From a candidate division WOR-3 bacterium (GTDB taxonomy: Bacteria; Hydrothermota; Tepidihabitantia; Tepidihabitantales; Tepidihabitantaceae), in assembly GCA_039801245.1 (NCBI GenBank), contig JBDRUF010000017.1:1-33962 (forward strand): 33,962 nucleotides of DNA. Direction: 5' to 3'. The notes below the pieces were generated by a model. It was not told where the DNA came from. It saw only the letters and a program-made list of their open reading frames with translations, and searched no databases. Position 1 is the stretch's first letter. The number at the start of each line of letters is the position of its first letter. The position numbers and the translations under genes are program-made. Positions 1 to 7,736 of this stretch are shown here, piece by piece.

Positions 1-1
1 G

Positions 2-1267
2 ATTCTGGTGCGGTTTCAGACCGGCCTGCGCCTCTGGCTACCAAAGAGCCGGGTGCGCCCCCTGTTTGATATTGATGAGGGGCTTTTAGACTCGGCGGTG
101 GCGGCGGCGGTTGGGATTGACAGGGTGAGCGCCTGCCGGATGATTGAGGCGTTCCGGCTGGGAATCGTCCCCCATCAGGATGTGGAACTCTTCACCTTTG
201 GCAGGGATAAGGAGCTGCGGCTTTTAGAGGAGGCGCTTGACGGACTTGCCCGCAGCCGGGGCGATGTCTATATGATTGAGGGCGAGTATGGCACCGGCAA
301 GACCCATCTTTTAGAACTCATCCATCACCGGGCTTTAAAGAAGGGGATGGTCGCAAGCCTGGTGCAGTTTGATCCCCAGGAGGTCGCGCCCCACCGACCG
401 AAAAGGGTCTATCGGGAACTGGTCCGCAACATCAGATTTATCCACGAGGGCAGGGAGTGTGGATTTCGGGAACTTCTGCGGATGGCGCTTGACCTTGACC
501 TGAAAGACCATGTCTTCTTTGGACCGCTTTTAAGGAAGATGAAGAAACTTGACCCGCTTGCGACCGAAACCGAGGTGTTCTGGCAATGGGTTGAGGGTGA
601 AAGCACGAAAGAGTATGCCACGGAGATGCGCGCACCCTACCGGGTTCGGGGTGCCCAGGGGATTCCCGCACTTTATGACTTCTCCACCGCTGCGGACTTC
701 TATGGCAACATCATCTCGGCAATCTCCTATATCTGCCGGCAATTAGGCTTTAAGGGCCTGGTGCTTTTGATTGATGAGGCGGAGACCGTTACCCGGCTCT
801 GGGATATCATCTACCTCTCCAAAAGCATCAACTTTATGGAGGGGCTGGTCCGGATTGCCCAGAACGACCCCCAGCTGCGCCAGATTAGCGACCGGCTGAT
901 TCACAATCAGGTCCGACCCGTCCCTTATATCTACCGTGAGCCGGCACTTTTAGTAATCTTTGCCACCACCCCAACCCCGGGCGAATACGGTTATTTAAGA
1001 CTTGCCAACTCTATCCGGCACCGTATAGAACTTTCACCTTTGAGTGACCAGGCGCTTGCCAATGCCTTTGCCACAATGATAAATGTTTACGAGCGGGCAT
1101 ATCCCAATTTCCATCTGCCGGTAGAGGAGCAGAAGCGACTGCTTGCCCGAACCGCGCGCCAGAACAGCGCTGGCATCAGGGCGTTTATCAAAGGTTGTGT
1201 TGAGGCGCTTGACATCGCCCGGATGCGCCAGCAGGGGGTCTTGCCCCAAAGAGCGGCTGTGGCTTAG
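2..1267 (+). CDS. BrxC/BrxD-type (DUF2791) P-loop ATPase, 5' partial
   Basis: This is a P-loop ATPase of the DUF2791 family, to which the BREX protein BrxD belongs. The frame is open to the left edge, so the true start may lie outside; the first in-window start is a GTG at 8. Counting from it, Walker A is GEYGTGKT (about 92-99) and Walker B is LVLLIDEAE (about 251-259). The stretch after Walker A (LLELIHHRAL, then PHRPKRVYRELVRN) is characteristic of the family. It ends 6 nt before a helicase gene, so the two are almost certainly one operon. In BREX the family accompanies a helicase and acts in phage defence, but DUF2791 ATPases also occur with helicases outside complete BREX loci. The substrate is unknown. 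No methylase or PglZ gene is visible next to it, so a full BREX system cannot be claimed. Confidence 0.8.
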   Translation: MLVRFQTGLRLWLPKSRVRPLFDIDEGLLDSAVAAAVGIDRVSACRMIEAFRLGIVPHQDVELFTFGRDKELRLLEEALDGLARSRGDVYMIEGEYGTGKTHLLELIHHRALKKGMVASLVQFDPQEVAPHRPKRVYRELVRNIRFIHEGRECGFRELLRMALDLDLKDHVFFGPLLRKMKKLDPLATETEVFWQWVEGESTKEYATEMRAPYRVRGAQGIPALYDFSTAADFYGNIISAISYICRQLGFKGLVLLIDEAETVTRLWDIIYLSKSINFMEGLVRIAQNDPQLRQISDRLIHNQVRPVPYIYREPALLVIFATTPTPGEYGYLRLANSIRHRIELSPLSDQALANAFATMINVYERAYPNFHLPVEEQKRLLARTARQNSAGIRAFIKGCVEALDIARMRQQGVLPQRAAVA

Positions 1268-1273
1268 AACAAG

Positions 1274-3331
1274 GTGCCTTCTTCGCTTGAGGAACAGAAA
1301 GAGATAAGGACCGCGCTGGCACACACCTGGCCAGCATTCTTTGCCCGTTTCGGCTCATTGACCGAGGTCCAGGTCAAGGCGATTCCGGAAATCCTTTCCG
1401 GCAACAATTTGGTGCTCATTTCACCCGCAGCATCAGGCAAGACCGAGGCGGTTGTTGCCCCGGTTGTGGAAAGGCTGTTAAGCCAGGATTGCCGCAACTT
1501 TTCCGTCCTCTACATCTCGCCCACCCGCGCCCTGGTCAACGACCTCTATCGCCGTCTGGTTGAGCCCTTAGAATATTTAGGATTAAAACTTGAGCGCAAG
1601 ACCGGCGACCATCCAACAGTCAGGGAAAAAAGCCTGCCCTTTATGCTCTTGACAACGCCGGAGTCATTTGACTCCCTCCTCTGCCGGCACCCGCGCATAT
1701 TCTCAACCCTGAAGGCGGTGATTTTGGATGAGATTCACCTCTTGGATAACACCCCGCGCGGGGACCAGTTAAGGGTCCTTTTGGAAAGGCTGCGGCTCAT
1801 CAACAGCAATCTAAATTATTATGCCCTTTCCGCAACGATTGACGACGAGAAAATCGGTGAACGCTACTTCTCCAATGCCCGAGTGGTAAAGGTGGCAAAG
1901 GAGCGGGAGATTGAGGCAGAACTCATCAAGGCTGGTCCGGACTGGCAGGGAAGGGTTATCCAGAGGCTTGTGGCTCAGGGCTGCCATAAGGTCTTGGTTT
2001 TCTTTAATGCCCGCTCACTTGCCGAGGCAAATGTTAAGCTGTTTGACCGGCCGCCTTTTACCGGCAAGGTCTGGGTTCATCATGCCAGCCTGACAAGGCA
2101 GGTGCGCGAGGAGGTTGAGGCAAAGATGAACAAGGAGCGCATCGGCATCTTGTGCTGCACCTCCACCCTTGAACTGGGGATTGATATCGGTGATGTTGAT
2201 GCGGTGGTGTTGTTTCGCCCGCCATTCAATGTCTCCTCCCTATTACAGCGCATCGGCAGGGGAAACCGGCGCTCGGGGAACGGGTTGTATATGATTGGTG
2301 TCTATCTTGACTCCTGGGAAAGGCTGCTTTTTGAGACCTTTATTGACTGCGCGCGCAAAGGCGAACTTTATGAGAAGCGCTATACCCCCTGCCTTGCCAT
2401 CCTGCCCCAGCAAATCATCTCCTACTGTTTTCAGCGCCGGCGCATCGGCACCACCTTTGATGCGCTTAGGCGCATATTTCAGCCGGTTTATGGCTCAAGC
2501 CCGGTGGTGGAGAAGGTTTTTGCGCATCTCCTTGACGAACGGGTTCTCCAGGAAAGGTCAAACGGTATTTTCTTCCTGACCGATGCCCTTGAGCACAAGG
2601 TGGAACTGGGCAAGATTCACTCCAACATCCAGGAGAAAAGTTTTGGCCAGTATCAGGTGATTGACATCACCTCCGGTCAGGAGATTGGCACGGTCTATTT
2701 TGTCCTTGAGCGGTTTGTTCTTGCCGGCAGGTCCTGGCAGACAATTGAACGCAAGGAGAGGGACAAAAAGATTCTTGTCAAACCCTTAGAGGCAATCTCC
2801 ACCAGCACCAAGGTTTTTGAAGGCACTGGCACTGGCGGCTACTGCTATCTTATGGCTGAGGTCTTAAAAGCCAGGATTTTCCCGGGTCTGAAAAAGGGCG
2901 AGTTTCCATTTTACACAGATGGAGACCGGTCATATATTGTCCATCTCCTGGGCACAACCTATGGCGGGCTTCTCGCTGCGGCTCTGCAGGTTGAGGGCAA
3001 AGATGCCGAGGACTTGGGGGGCAAGGTTTTGATAATCAGCAATCACCGGGGGGGTGGTCCCCCCCACAGGAATATGGAGAGGTTTCCTTTGCCCACAAGA
3101 GAGGCGATCAAGGCGGTGGTACGCGCGCATCTTGAGATGTTTGAGGATAGCCTCGGCTCAGGCGCATTCTTTGACCTTCTCCCTGAGGAGTTAAAGGTTG
3201 AAGACCACCTCTTGACCCTTGATGTTGATGGGCTCTGGGAATACCTTGATGCCATCCAGCTGGTGCGGATGGAGCCTGCCGCGCTCAGGGCGCAGATTGG
3301 CGAGCATCTGCCGGAAATGGTTCAGGAATGA
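1274..3331 (+). CDS. Lhr-like DEAD/DEAH-box SF2 helicase (BrxHI-like)
   Basis: This is a superfamily 2 helicase of 685 residues. Motif I is SPAASGKT (about 50-57), Ia is PTRAL (about 88), II is DEIH (about 152-155), III is SAT (about 186-188) and VI is QRIGRGNR (about 325-332). The DEIH box and the QRIGRGNR form point to the Lhr branch, which includes BREX helicase BrxHI. The C-terminal 350 residues are poorly conserved and carry a Gly-Pro-rich turn (RGGGPPHRN) encoded by a perfect G7/C7 palindrome. The start is a GTG with no clear Shine-Dalgarno, 6 nt after the ATPase stop, suggesting translational coupling. Its stop overlaps the next gene as ATGA. It probably unwinds or translocates on DNA with the ATPase as partner. 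Confidence is high for the helicase family and moderate for the defence context. Confidence 0.85.
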   Translation: MPSSLEEQKEIRTALAHTWPAFFARFGSLTEVQVKAIPEILSGNNLVLISPAASGKTEAVVAPVVERLLSQDCRNFSVLYISPTRALVNDLYRRLVEPLEYLGLKLERKTGDHPTVREKSLPFMLLTTPESFDSLLCRHPRIFSTLKAVILDEIHLLDNTPRGDQLRVLLERLRLINSNLNYYALSATIDDEKIGERYFSNARVVKVAKEREIEAELIKAGPDWQGRVIQRLVAQGCHKVLVFFNARSLAEANVKLFDRPPFTGKVWVHHASLTRQVREEVEAKMNKERIGILCCTSTLELGIDIGDVDAVVLFRPPFNVSSLLQRIGRGNRRSGNGLYMIGVYLDSWERLLFETFIDCARKGELYEKRYTPCLAILPQQIISYCFQRRRIGTTFDALRRIFQPVYGSSPVVEKVFAHLLDERVLQERSNGIFFLTDALEHKVELGKIHSNIQEKSFGQYQVIDITSGQEIGTVYFVLERFVLAGRSWQTIERKERDKKILVKPLEAISTSTKVFEGTGTGGYCYLMAEVLKARIFPGLKKGEFPFYTDGDRSYIVHLLGTTYGGLLAAALQVEGKDAEDLGGKVLIISNHRGGGPPHRNMERFPLPTREAIKAVVRAHLEMFEDSLGSGAFFDLLPEELKVEDHLLTLDVDGLWEYLDAIQLVRMEPAALRAQIGEHLPEMVQE

Positions 3332-4539
3332 ATAGGCTTTTGGTCGTTGCCTATTACACCCCGCCGCTCGGACTTTCCGGGGTGATGCGGGTGACAAAAC
3401 TGTGCAAGTTTCTGCCCGATTTTGGCTGGGAGCCTATCATCCTCACGGTCAAGGATGTTGCCTATTATGCCTATGATGAAAGCCTCTTAAGCGACCTGAG
3501 CCGGGCAAAAATCTTCCGCACCGAAAGCCTGGACCCAAACCGGATTTTAAGAACACTGCAAAATGTAAAAGGCAAAAGGCAGAAGGCAAAAAGAGAACCA
3601 CCATTGGGCAGCAGGTATGATTTAGCACGAGGGGCAAGGCTATTGAATTTCATCTTCCTTCCTGATGCCAAGGTTGGCTGGATGCCATTTGCGATTAAGG
3701 AGGGTAAAAGGCTCATTTGGGAACTGAAACCTCAGGCGGTTTTGGCAACAGCCCCGCCCTGGAGCGCACTACTAATTGGTTTGAAACTGGCGCAAAATGG
3801 CAACCTGCCTTTTATTGCCGACTTCCGCGACCCCTGGCCCGCGGGTTTTCAGGCACCCCCATTTTACCAGCGACCGTTTCTCAAGAAAATACTTAAGAGG
3901 ATATTTGCCGGTGCCAGTATGGTCTTAGCGGTGAACAAAGGAACCGCACAAAGGATTGCGCACTACGGTGAAGAAAAGATAGCGATTTTGGAAAACGGTT
4001 TTGACCCGGATGAGTTTATTATAGCCCCGGAAAAACTGCCGGGCTTCAGCATCCTCTATGTAGGCAATCTTTATGAGAACCAGCAGGAGATCGCCGGTTT
4101 CCTCTCAGCACTCACTCAACTACCTGATGTCAGGTTTTACCTTGCTGGCAATATTGACAAAGAGAGCCAGAAAATGCTTCAGAAAAACAAACAGGTCACG
4201 CTTTTGGGCAGGGTTCCCCATTCCCGGGCGCTTGCCCTGATGAAGGGTGCGGATGCACTTTTGTACATCGGCAAACCCGGTCAGCCGGTCGGTTTGAAAC
4301 TTTATGAGTATTTGGGCGCGCAAAAGCCGATAATTGTCTGGGCAGAGAACGCCCTCGAAGCGGCAGATTTGGTGAAGGAAATGGATGCCGGCAGCTCCTG
4401 CAATGATGCCGTATCTTTGGGCAGATTTATCCAGGAGATAAAGGAAAATCCAAACCGCTTTTCCGGGAAGGACCGCAGCCGGTTCAATCGCAGGAATCAG
4501 GCAGAATGGCTGGCACTACGCCTAAAAAGCCTGTTGTGA
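3328..4539 (+). CDS. Glycosyltransferase family 4-like protein
   Basis: This 403-residue protein has the two-domain GT-B layout of family 4 glycosyltransferases. The N-terminus (RLLVVAYYTPPLGLSGVMR) holds the acceptor-side glycine loop. FIADFRDPWP near residue 160 is typical of a bacterial GT4 subgroup. The nucleotide-sugar side is GLKLYEYLGAQKPII near residue 320, matching the usual conserved Glu region. Its ATG overlaps the helicase stop (ATGA), yet by function it belongs with the downstream sugar genes. It runs tail-to-tail into the GT2 gene with a 43-nt overlap. Residues about 80-92 (KGKRQKAKRE) are encoded by a heptamer repeat that looks inserted. It probably transfers a hexose to a lipid-linked or surface glycan; donor and acceptor cannot be read from the sequence. 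Confidence 0.8.
   Translation: MNRLLVVAYYTPPLGLSGVMRVTKLCKFLPDFGWEPIILTVKDVAYYAYDESLLSDLSRAKIFRTESLDPNRILRTLQNVKGKRQKAKREPPLGSRYDLARGARLLNFIFLPDAKVGWMPFAIKEGKRLIWELKPQAVLATAPPWSALLIGLKLAQNGNLPFIADFRDPWPAGFQAPPFYQRPFLKKILKRIFAGASMVLAVNKGTAQRIAHYGEEKIAILENGFDPDEFIIAPEKLPGFSILYVGNLYENQQEIAGFLSALTQLPDVRFYLAGNIDKESQKMLQKNKQVTLLGRVPHSRALALMKGADALLYIGKPGQPVGLKLYEYLGAQKPIIVWAENALEAADLVKEMDAGSSCNDAVSLGRFIQEIKENPNRFSGKDRSRFNRRNQAEWLALRLKSLL
3567..3594 (+). repeat. Heptamer repeat inside the GT4 gene
   Basis: Three 7-nt units in a row (AAAAGGC twice, then AGAAGGC) are followed by a degenerate fourth. Seven is not a multiple of three, so each unit is read in a different frame, giving a basic linker (KGKRQKAK). 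The unit size matches the arrays flanking rpmB. Confidence 0.6.
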
Positions 4540-5381
4540 AGTTGCCAGTTAATAACCCGGATTAGGGCTGAGATTTCAAGAAGGGGCAAAAGGACAACCG
4601 CCTTCAGGAAAAAGGGGGCACCGGTGTTATATTTCTTCAAGAAGCGGAAAAGGGAGCGATGCGCCTCATAAACCATTTTTGGCTTTATTTGCCCGGTGCT
4701 AGCACCAAGTTTGTGATAAACCCTTGCCTCAGGCAGATATGCGGTCCTGCCGCCCTTTTGATAAAGCCGATAGGAGAGGTCAACATCATTGTAAAAGATG
4801 GGAAATGTTTCATCAAACCCTCCCAGCTCAGTGAAAACGGTGCGCCGGATTAAAAGGCAGGATGCCATCGGCTGCTCAACATACTGAAATTTGTCGTAGT
4901 CAAAATAGCGCAGGCGCCACTTGCCAATTTTTTTGAATTTCGGAAAGATTCTCGGCAGACCGGTCATCTCCCATAAAACCGATGAGAAAGTTGGAAATGA
5001 ACGGATGGAGAGTTGCTTTGTGCCATCAGGGTTTAAAAGCCTTGGTGCCACCGCGGCAACAAGAGGGTTCTTGTCAAGGAACTCAACCATTCTGTCAAGC
5101 GCATCATCTCTAATGATGGTGTCCGGATTTAAAAAAAGGAGATATTCCCCCTGAGAGGCTGCCGCACCCTGATTGTTGGCACAGGCATAGCCAAGGTTCT
5201 TCTCATTCAGAATCAGTTTTAAATGAGGTGCGCTATAAGAAAGAAGTATCTCCCTGGTTTTGTCCCTTGATGCGTTGTCAATTACAATTGTCTCAAAGTC
5301 TGATGAGCACCTGATTGAACCAAGGCAGGCTTTGATATCCTCAGCGCTGTTATAGGTGACGATGATGATTGAAACCTTCAA
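4497..5381 (-). CDS. Glycosyltransferase family 2 (rhamnosyltransferase-like)
   Basis: This is a 294-residue GT-A fold glycosyltransferase of family 2. The N-terminus VSIIIVTYNSAEDI is the nucleotide-binding strand, VIDNASRDKT follows near residue 35, NEKNLGYACANNQGA near 60, and LLFLNPDT near 80 supplies the metal-binding Asp. A hydrophobic C-terminus (about 255-280) may contact the membrane. The start is a TTG: no ATG is available, and GAGG lies about 5 nt upstream within a hexamer array. It is the last gene of a minus-strand run after gmd and rmd, so transfer of D-rhamnose from GDP-D-rhamnose is a reasonable inference. Its 3' end overlaps the opposing GT4 gene by 43 nt. Confidence 0.82.
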   Translation of the reverse strand: MKVSIIIVTYNSAEDIKACLGSIRCSSDFETIVIDNASRDKTREILLSYSAPHLKLILNEKNLGYACANNQGAAASQGEYLLFLNPDTIIRDDALDRMVEFLDKNPLVAAVAPRLLNPDGTKQLSIRSFPTFSSVLWEMTGLPRIFPKFKKIGKWRLRYFDYDKFQYVEQPMASCLLIRRTVFTELGGFDETFPIFYNDVDLSYRLYQKGGRTAYLPEARVYHKLGASTGQIKPKMVYEAHRSLFRFLKKYNTGAPFFLKAVVLLPLLEISALIRVINWQLHNRLFRRSASHSA

Positions 5382-5383
5382 CT

Positions 5384-5413
5384 CAACCTCTACCTCAACC
5401 TATTCCTATTCCT
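5384..5413 (-). repeat. Hexamer array between rmd and GT2 carrying stop codon and RBS
   Basis: Read on the minus strand, five 6-nt units follow the pattern AGGNNK: AGGAAT twice, then AGGTTG, AGGTAG and AGGTTG. The rmd stop codon TAG falls inside the array, and the last units provide the AGG ribosome binding site for the TTG-started GT2 gene. Confidence 0.6.
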
Positions 5414-6332
5414 GGTTGCGGTAGTACTCCAAGAGGTCGGCAAGGGTTTTTTCAAAGGGTATTTCTGGCTGCCAGGAGGTGAGGCGCTGAAACTTTTCCG
5501 CGCTACCTGAGAGATAGGGGATGTCATAGGGACGGATTTCGGTTGCACCGGAACGAACCTCAACCGGCTTATTTGCCATCTTTAAGAGAATATCAACCCC
5601 GTCGCGCAAGCGGATACAATTCCCAGAGGTTATGTTATAGGTCTCGCCGCTCAGGCAGTTTTCCATCGCCAAAACATAGGCGCGACAGATGTCCCTGACA
5701 TCGGTATAGTCCCGGCGCACGCTCAAATCGCCCATCTTCAGAACCGGCTCCTGCCTACCCTTTTCCACCAGCGCAATGTGACGGGCAACCTTGGGAAACA
5801 CAAACCTCGGCGCCTGACCGGGTCCAGTATGGCTGAAGGGTCGGACAATCACAATGTCCATCTCCCAGGTCCGATAATAAAGCCTGCCAATCTCCTCAGC
5901 CAAAAGTTTACTCCTGGCATAGGCGGTCAAAGGATTGGGTAGGTCATCTTCGGTGTGCGGCTTTTCACCCCGACCATAAACATCAGCAGATGATACCAAA
6001 AGAATCCGGCATGGGAGTCGCAACTGATGAACCGCAAGAAAAAGTTTCAGGGTCCCTAAAGTATTTACCTGATAACAGGGAACCGGCTCTTTCTCAGCAT
6101 CGGCAACCGAGGAAATCCCGGCAAGATGGAAAATCCATTCCGGCCGGCTCTCTTCAAGAACCCTCTTTATCTCCTCAAATCGGCAGATGTCCGCATGGAA
6201 AAGTTCGGCAGCCAAGGGTGTCTTTGGCTCAGTATGATGAATCCCGTAAACCTGATACCCCTTTTCATTAAGATAATTGCAAAGATGGGTGCCAACAAAA
6301 CCCTCAATGCCGGTGATGAGAACCCGCTTCAT
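5406..6332 (-). CDS. rmd: GDP-4-dehydro-6-deoxy-D-mannose reductase (Rmd-like SDR)
   Basis: This extended short-chain dehydrogenase of 308 residues should reduce the 4-keto sugar made by Gmd to GDP-D-rhamnose. The Rossmann glycine motif is GIEGFVGTH (about 8-16). The catalytic set is SSADVYG (about 115) with YARSK (about 139-143). The substrate-side motifs PFSHTGPGQ and RRDYTDVRDICRAY, and the C-terminal RPYDIP, fit Rmd better than the fucose synthase GMER. It starts with ATG 12 nt after the gmd stop and has no strong Shine-Dalgarno. Gmd lies upstream and GT2 downstream on the same strand. The alternative is another NDP-sugar epimerase/reductase; pairing with Gmd is the main reason for the call. 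Confidence 0.8.
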   Translation of the reverse strand: MKRVLITGIEGFVGTHLCNYLNEKGYQVYGIHHTEPKTPLAAELFHADICRFEEIKRVLEESRPEWIFHLAGISSVADAEKEPVPCYQVNTLGTLKLFLAVHQLRLPCRILLVSSADVYGRGEKPHTEDDLPNPLTAYARSKLLAEEIGRLYYRTWEMDIVIVRPFSHTGPGQAPRFVFPKVARHIALVEKGRQEPVLKMGDLSVRRDYTDVRDICRAYVLAMENCLSGETYNITSGNCIRLRDGVDILLKMANKPVEVRSGATEIRPYDIPYLSGSAEKFQRLTSWQPEIPFEKTLADLLEYYRNQE

Positions 6333-6344
6333 TGAGAACTCAAA

Positions 6345-7298
6345 TCAAACCCGTTCGCGCCAGTAGTTGAGCAAATCCTCAAGGGTTTTTTCAAAAGGAA
6401 TCTCCGGCTCCCAACCGGTTGCCTCCTTGAGTTTGGTGGCATCGCCAATCAGAAGTTCAACATCGCTTGGGCGCAGCCTCTTTGGGTCCTGCCTCACCTC
6501 AAACTTCACTTTCGCAAACCCTTTAAGAATCTCAACCACCTCCTTGATTTTGCGCCCCTTGCCCGTAGCAACATTGTAAACATCACCAGGCGTTCCCCTT
6601 TCCAGAATCAAATAATAGGCGCGCACCGTATCCCTGACATCGGTAAAGTCCCTGACCGCATCAAGATTACCCACATAAAGAATTGGCTCCCGCTTTCCTT
6701 TTTCCATCTCGGCAATCTGTTTGGCAAAATTTGATGTGACAAAAACCTGCCCCCTTCTCGGTCCGGTGTGATTAAAACCGCGGGTGCGGACGATGAACAT
6801 CTTATAACTCTGGTGATACTGATAGCCCATCAAATCCTGCGCCACCTTGCTCACCGCATAAGGAGAGAGTGGTCTTAATGGGTTGGTCTCCTTTATCGGC
6901 ACCTCATCCGGCAGAACCAGACCATACTCCTCGCTGGAGCAGGCAATCTGAATCCGGCATTCGCAACCACAGGCGCGCACCGCCTCAAAGATGTTGGTCT
7001 GACCAATCACATTGGTGACAAATGTCTCTGCCGGCGCTGCCCAGGACATCGGCACAAAACTCTGGGCAGCAAGGTGATAAATCCGGTCGGGCTTCACGAG
7101 GGAAATAACCTGATTGACCGAATAGGCGTCGCGCAGGTCGCAGTCATGGAGAAAAATCTTGCCCATAAGATGCTCAATGTTTTCGGTTCTTGAGCGCCAC
7201 CGGATGATGCCATGAACCTCGCCCTTACCCAGCGTTAAAAGATAATCAGCCAGATGACTCCCAGCAAAACCGGTAATACCAGTAATCAAATATTTCAA
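6345..7298 (-). CDS. gmd: GDP-mannose 4,6-dehydratase
   Basis: This 317-residue extended SDR converts GDP-D-mannose to GDP-4-dehydro-6-deoxy-D-mannose. It shows GITGFAGSH (about 6-14) for NADP binding, the GMD signature SSEEYG (about 121-126; the Glu is part of the catalytic set) and YAVSK. RGFNHTGPRRG and RDFTDVRDTVRAYY are characteristic. It is shorter than the 370-residue proteobacterial form, as are many bacterial and archaeal GMDs. The start is TTG, chosen because a strong AAGGAGG lies 5 nt upstream and the glycine motif follows at once. It is the first sugar gene after rpmB, from which it is separated by 97 nt containing a heptamer array. Confidence 0.88.
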   Translation of the reverse strand: MKYLITGITGFAGSHLADYLLTLGKGEVHGIIRWRSRTENIEHLMGKIFLHDCDLRDAYSVNQVISLVKPDRIYHLAAQSFVPMSWAAPAETFVTNVIGQTNIFEAVRACGCECRIQIACSSEEYGLVLPDEVPIKETNPLRPLSPYAVSKVAQDLMGYQYHQSYKMFIVRTRGFNHTGPRRGQVFVTSNFAKQIAEMEKGKREPILYVGNLDAVRDFTDVRDTVRAYYLILERGTPGDVYNVATGKGRKIKEVVEILKGFAKVKFEVRQDPKRLRPSDVELLIGDATKLKEATGWEPEIPFEKTLEDLLNYWRERV

Positions 7299-7319
7299 CT
7301 GACCTCCTTCGCAAATATT

Positions 7320-7389
7320 AGTTCGTAGTTATTGGTTTTTAGTTCATAAGACCAAGAACTTAGAACTAAGAACCAGAAACTAAAATTAT
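7320..7389. repeat. Heptamer array A (opposed orientation), between gmd and rpmB
   Basis: From 7320, four 7-nt units of the form RGTTNNT (for example AGTTCGT, AGTTATT) are followed by about five units of the opposite sense (for example AGAACTA, AGAACCA). The halves are roughly complementary and could form an imperfect stem. Confidence 0.7.
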
Positions 7390-7395
7390 TTTCCA

Positions 7396-7584
7396 TTACG
7401 CCTTCTGCACCTTGCCCGAGCGGAGACAGCGGGTGCATACCCAGATGCGCTTGGTCGCAGTTCCTTCCTTCACCCGCACCCGCTGCAGGTTCGGCTCCCA
7501 GCGCCTTTTGGTAACATTATGGGCGTGGCTGATATTTGAGCCAACCATACCGACCTTGCCGCAAATCTCACAATGCTTAGCCAT
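7396..7584 (-). CDS. rpmB: 50S ribosomal protein L28
   Basis: This is a 62-residue L28, a structural protein of the large ribosomal subunit. It starts [23 protein letters not shown], the usual L28 opening, with [14 protein letters not shown] in the middle and [12 protein letters not shown] at the end. CEIC and CTRC form the Cys4 zinc-binding type of L28. AGGAGG lies 6 nt before the ATG. A consensus promoter (7691 to 7663) lies upstream, and a heptamer array forms its untranslated leader. It stands alone rather than with rpmG, and gmd follows on the same strand after a second heptamer array. Confidence 0.95.
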   Translation of the reverse strand: MAKHCEICGKVGMVGSNISHAHNVTKRRWEPNLQRVRVKEGTATKRIWVCTRCLRSGKVQKA

Positions 7585-7606
7585 TAAATCCTCCTGTTAT
7601 CAAGAT

Positions 7607-7655
7607 AGTTCATAGTTAATCGTTTTCGGTTCCTGGTTCAGAAAACCAAAAACTA
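7607..7655. repeat. Heptamer array B, in the rpmB leader
   Basis: Five 7-nt units of the form NGTTNNN (AGTTCAT, AGTTAAT and so on) are followed by two opposite-sense units (AAAACCA, AAAACTA). It has the same design as array A on the other side of rpmB, and lies between the predicted rpmB transcription start and its ribosome binding site. Confidence 0.7.
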
Positions 7656-7662
7656 ATATTCA

Positions 7663-7691
7663 AAGATAAGGTATAAACCTTGACCTGTCAA
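7663..7691 (-). promoter_or_regulatory. rpmB promoter
   Basis: On the minus strand TTGACA (7691-7686) is followed by 17 nt and TATCTT (7668-7663). The predicted start near 7656 gives a leader of about 72 nt that carries heptamer array B and then AGGAGG. Confidence 0.65.
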
Positions 7692-7736
7692 ACAAAAGCA
7701 GGGGAATATTTACCATTTTTAATATAAAGATTTTAC

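Noticed and set aside
2-3331. Calling a complete BREX system
   Set aside because: Only the ATPase and helicase are visible; the methylase, PglZ and BrxC-type genes needed for BREX are not in the window.
7320-7655. Possible CRISPR-like array around rpmB
   Set aside because: Units are only 7 nt, degenerate and without spacers; no cas genes nearby.
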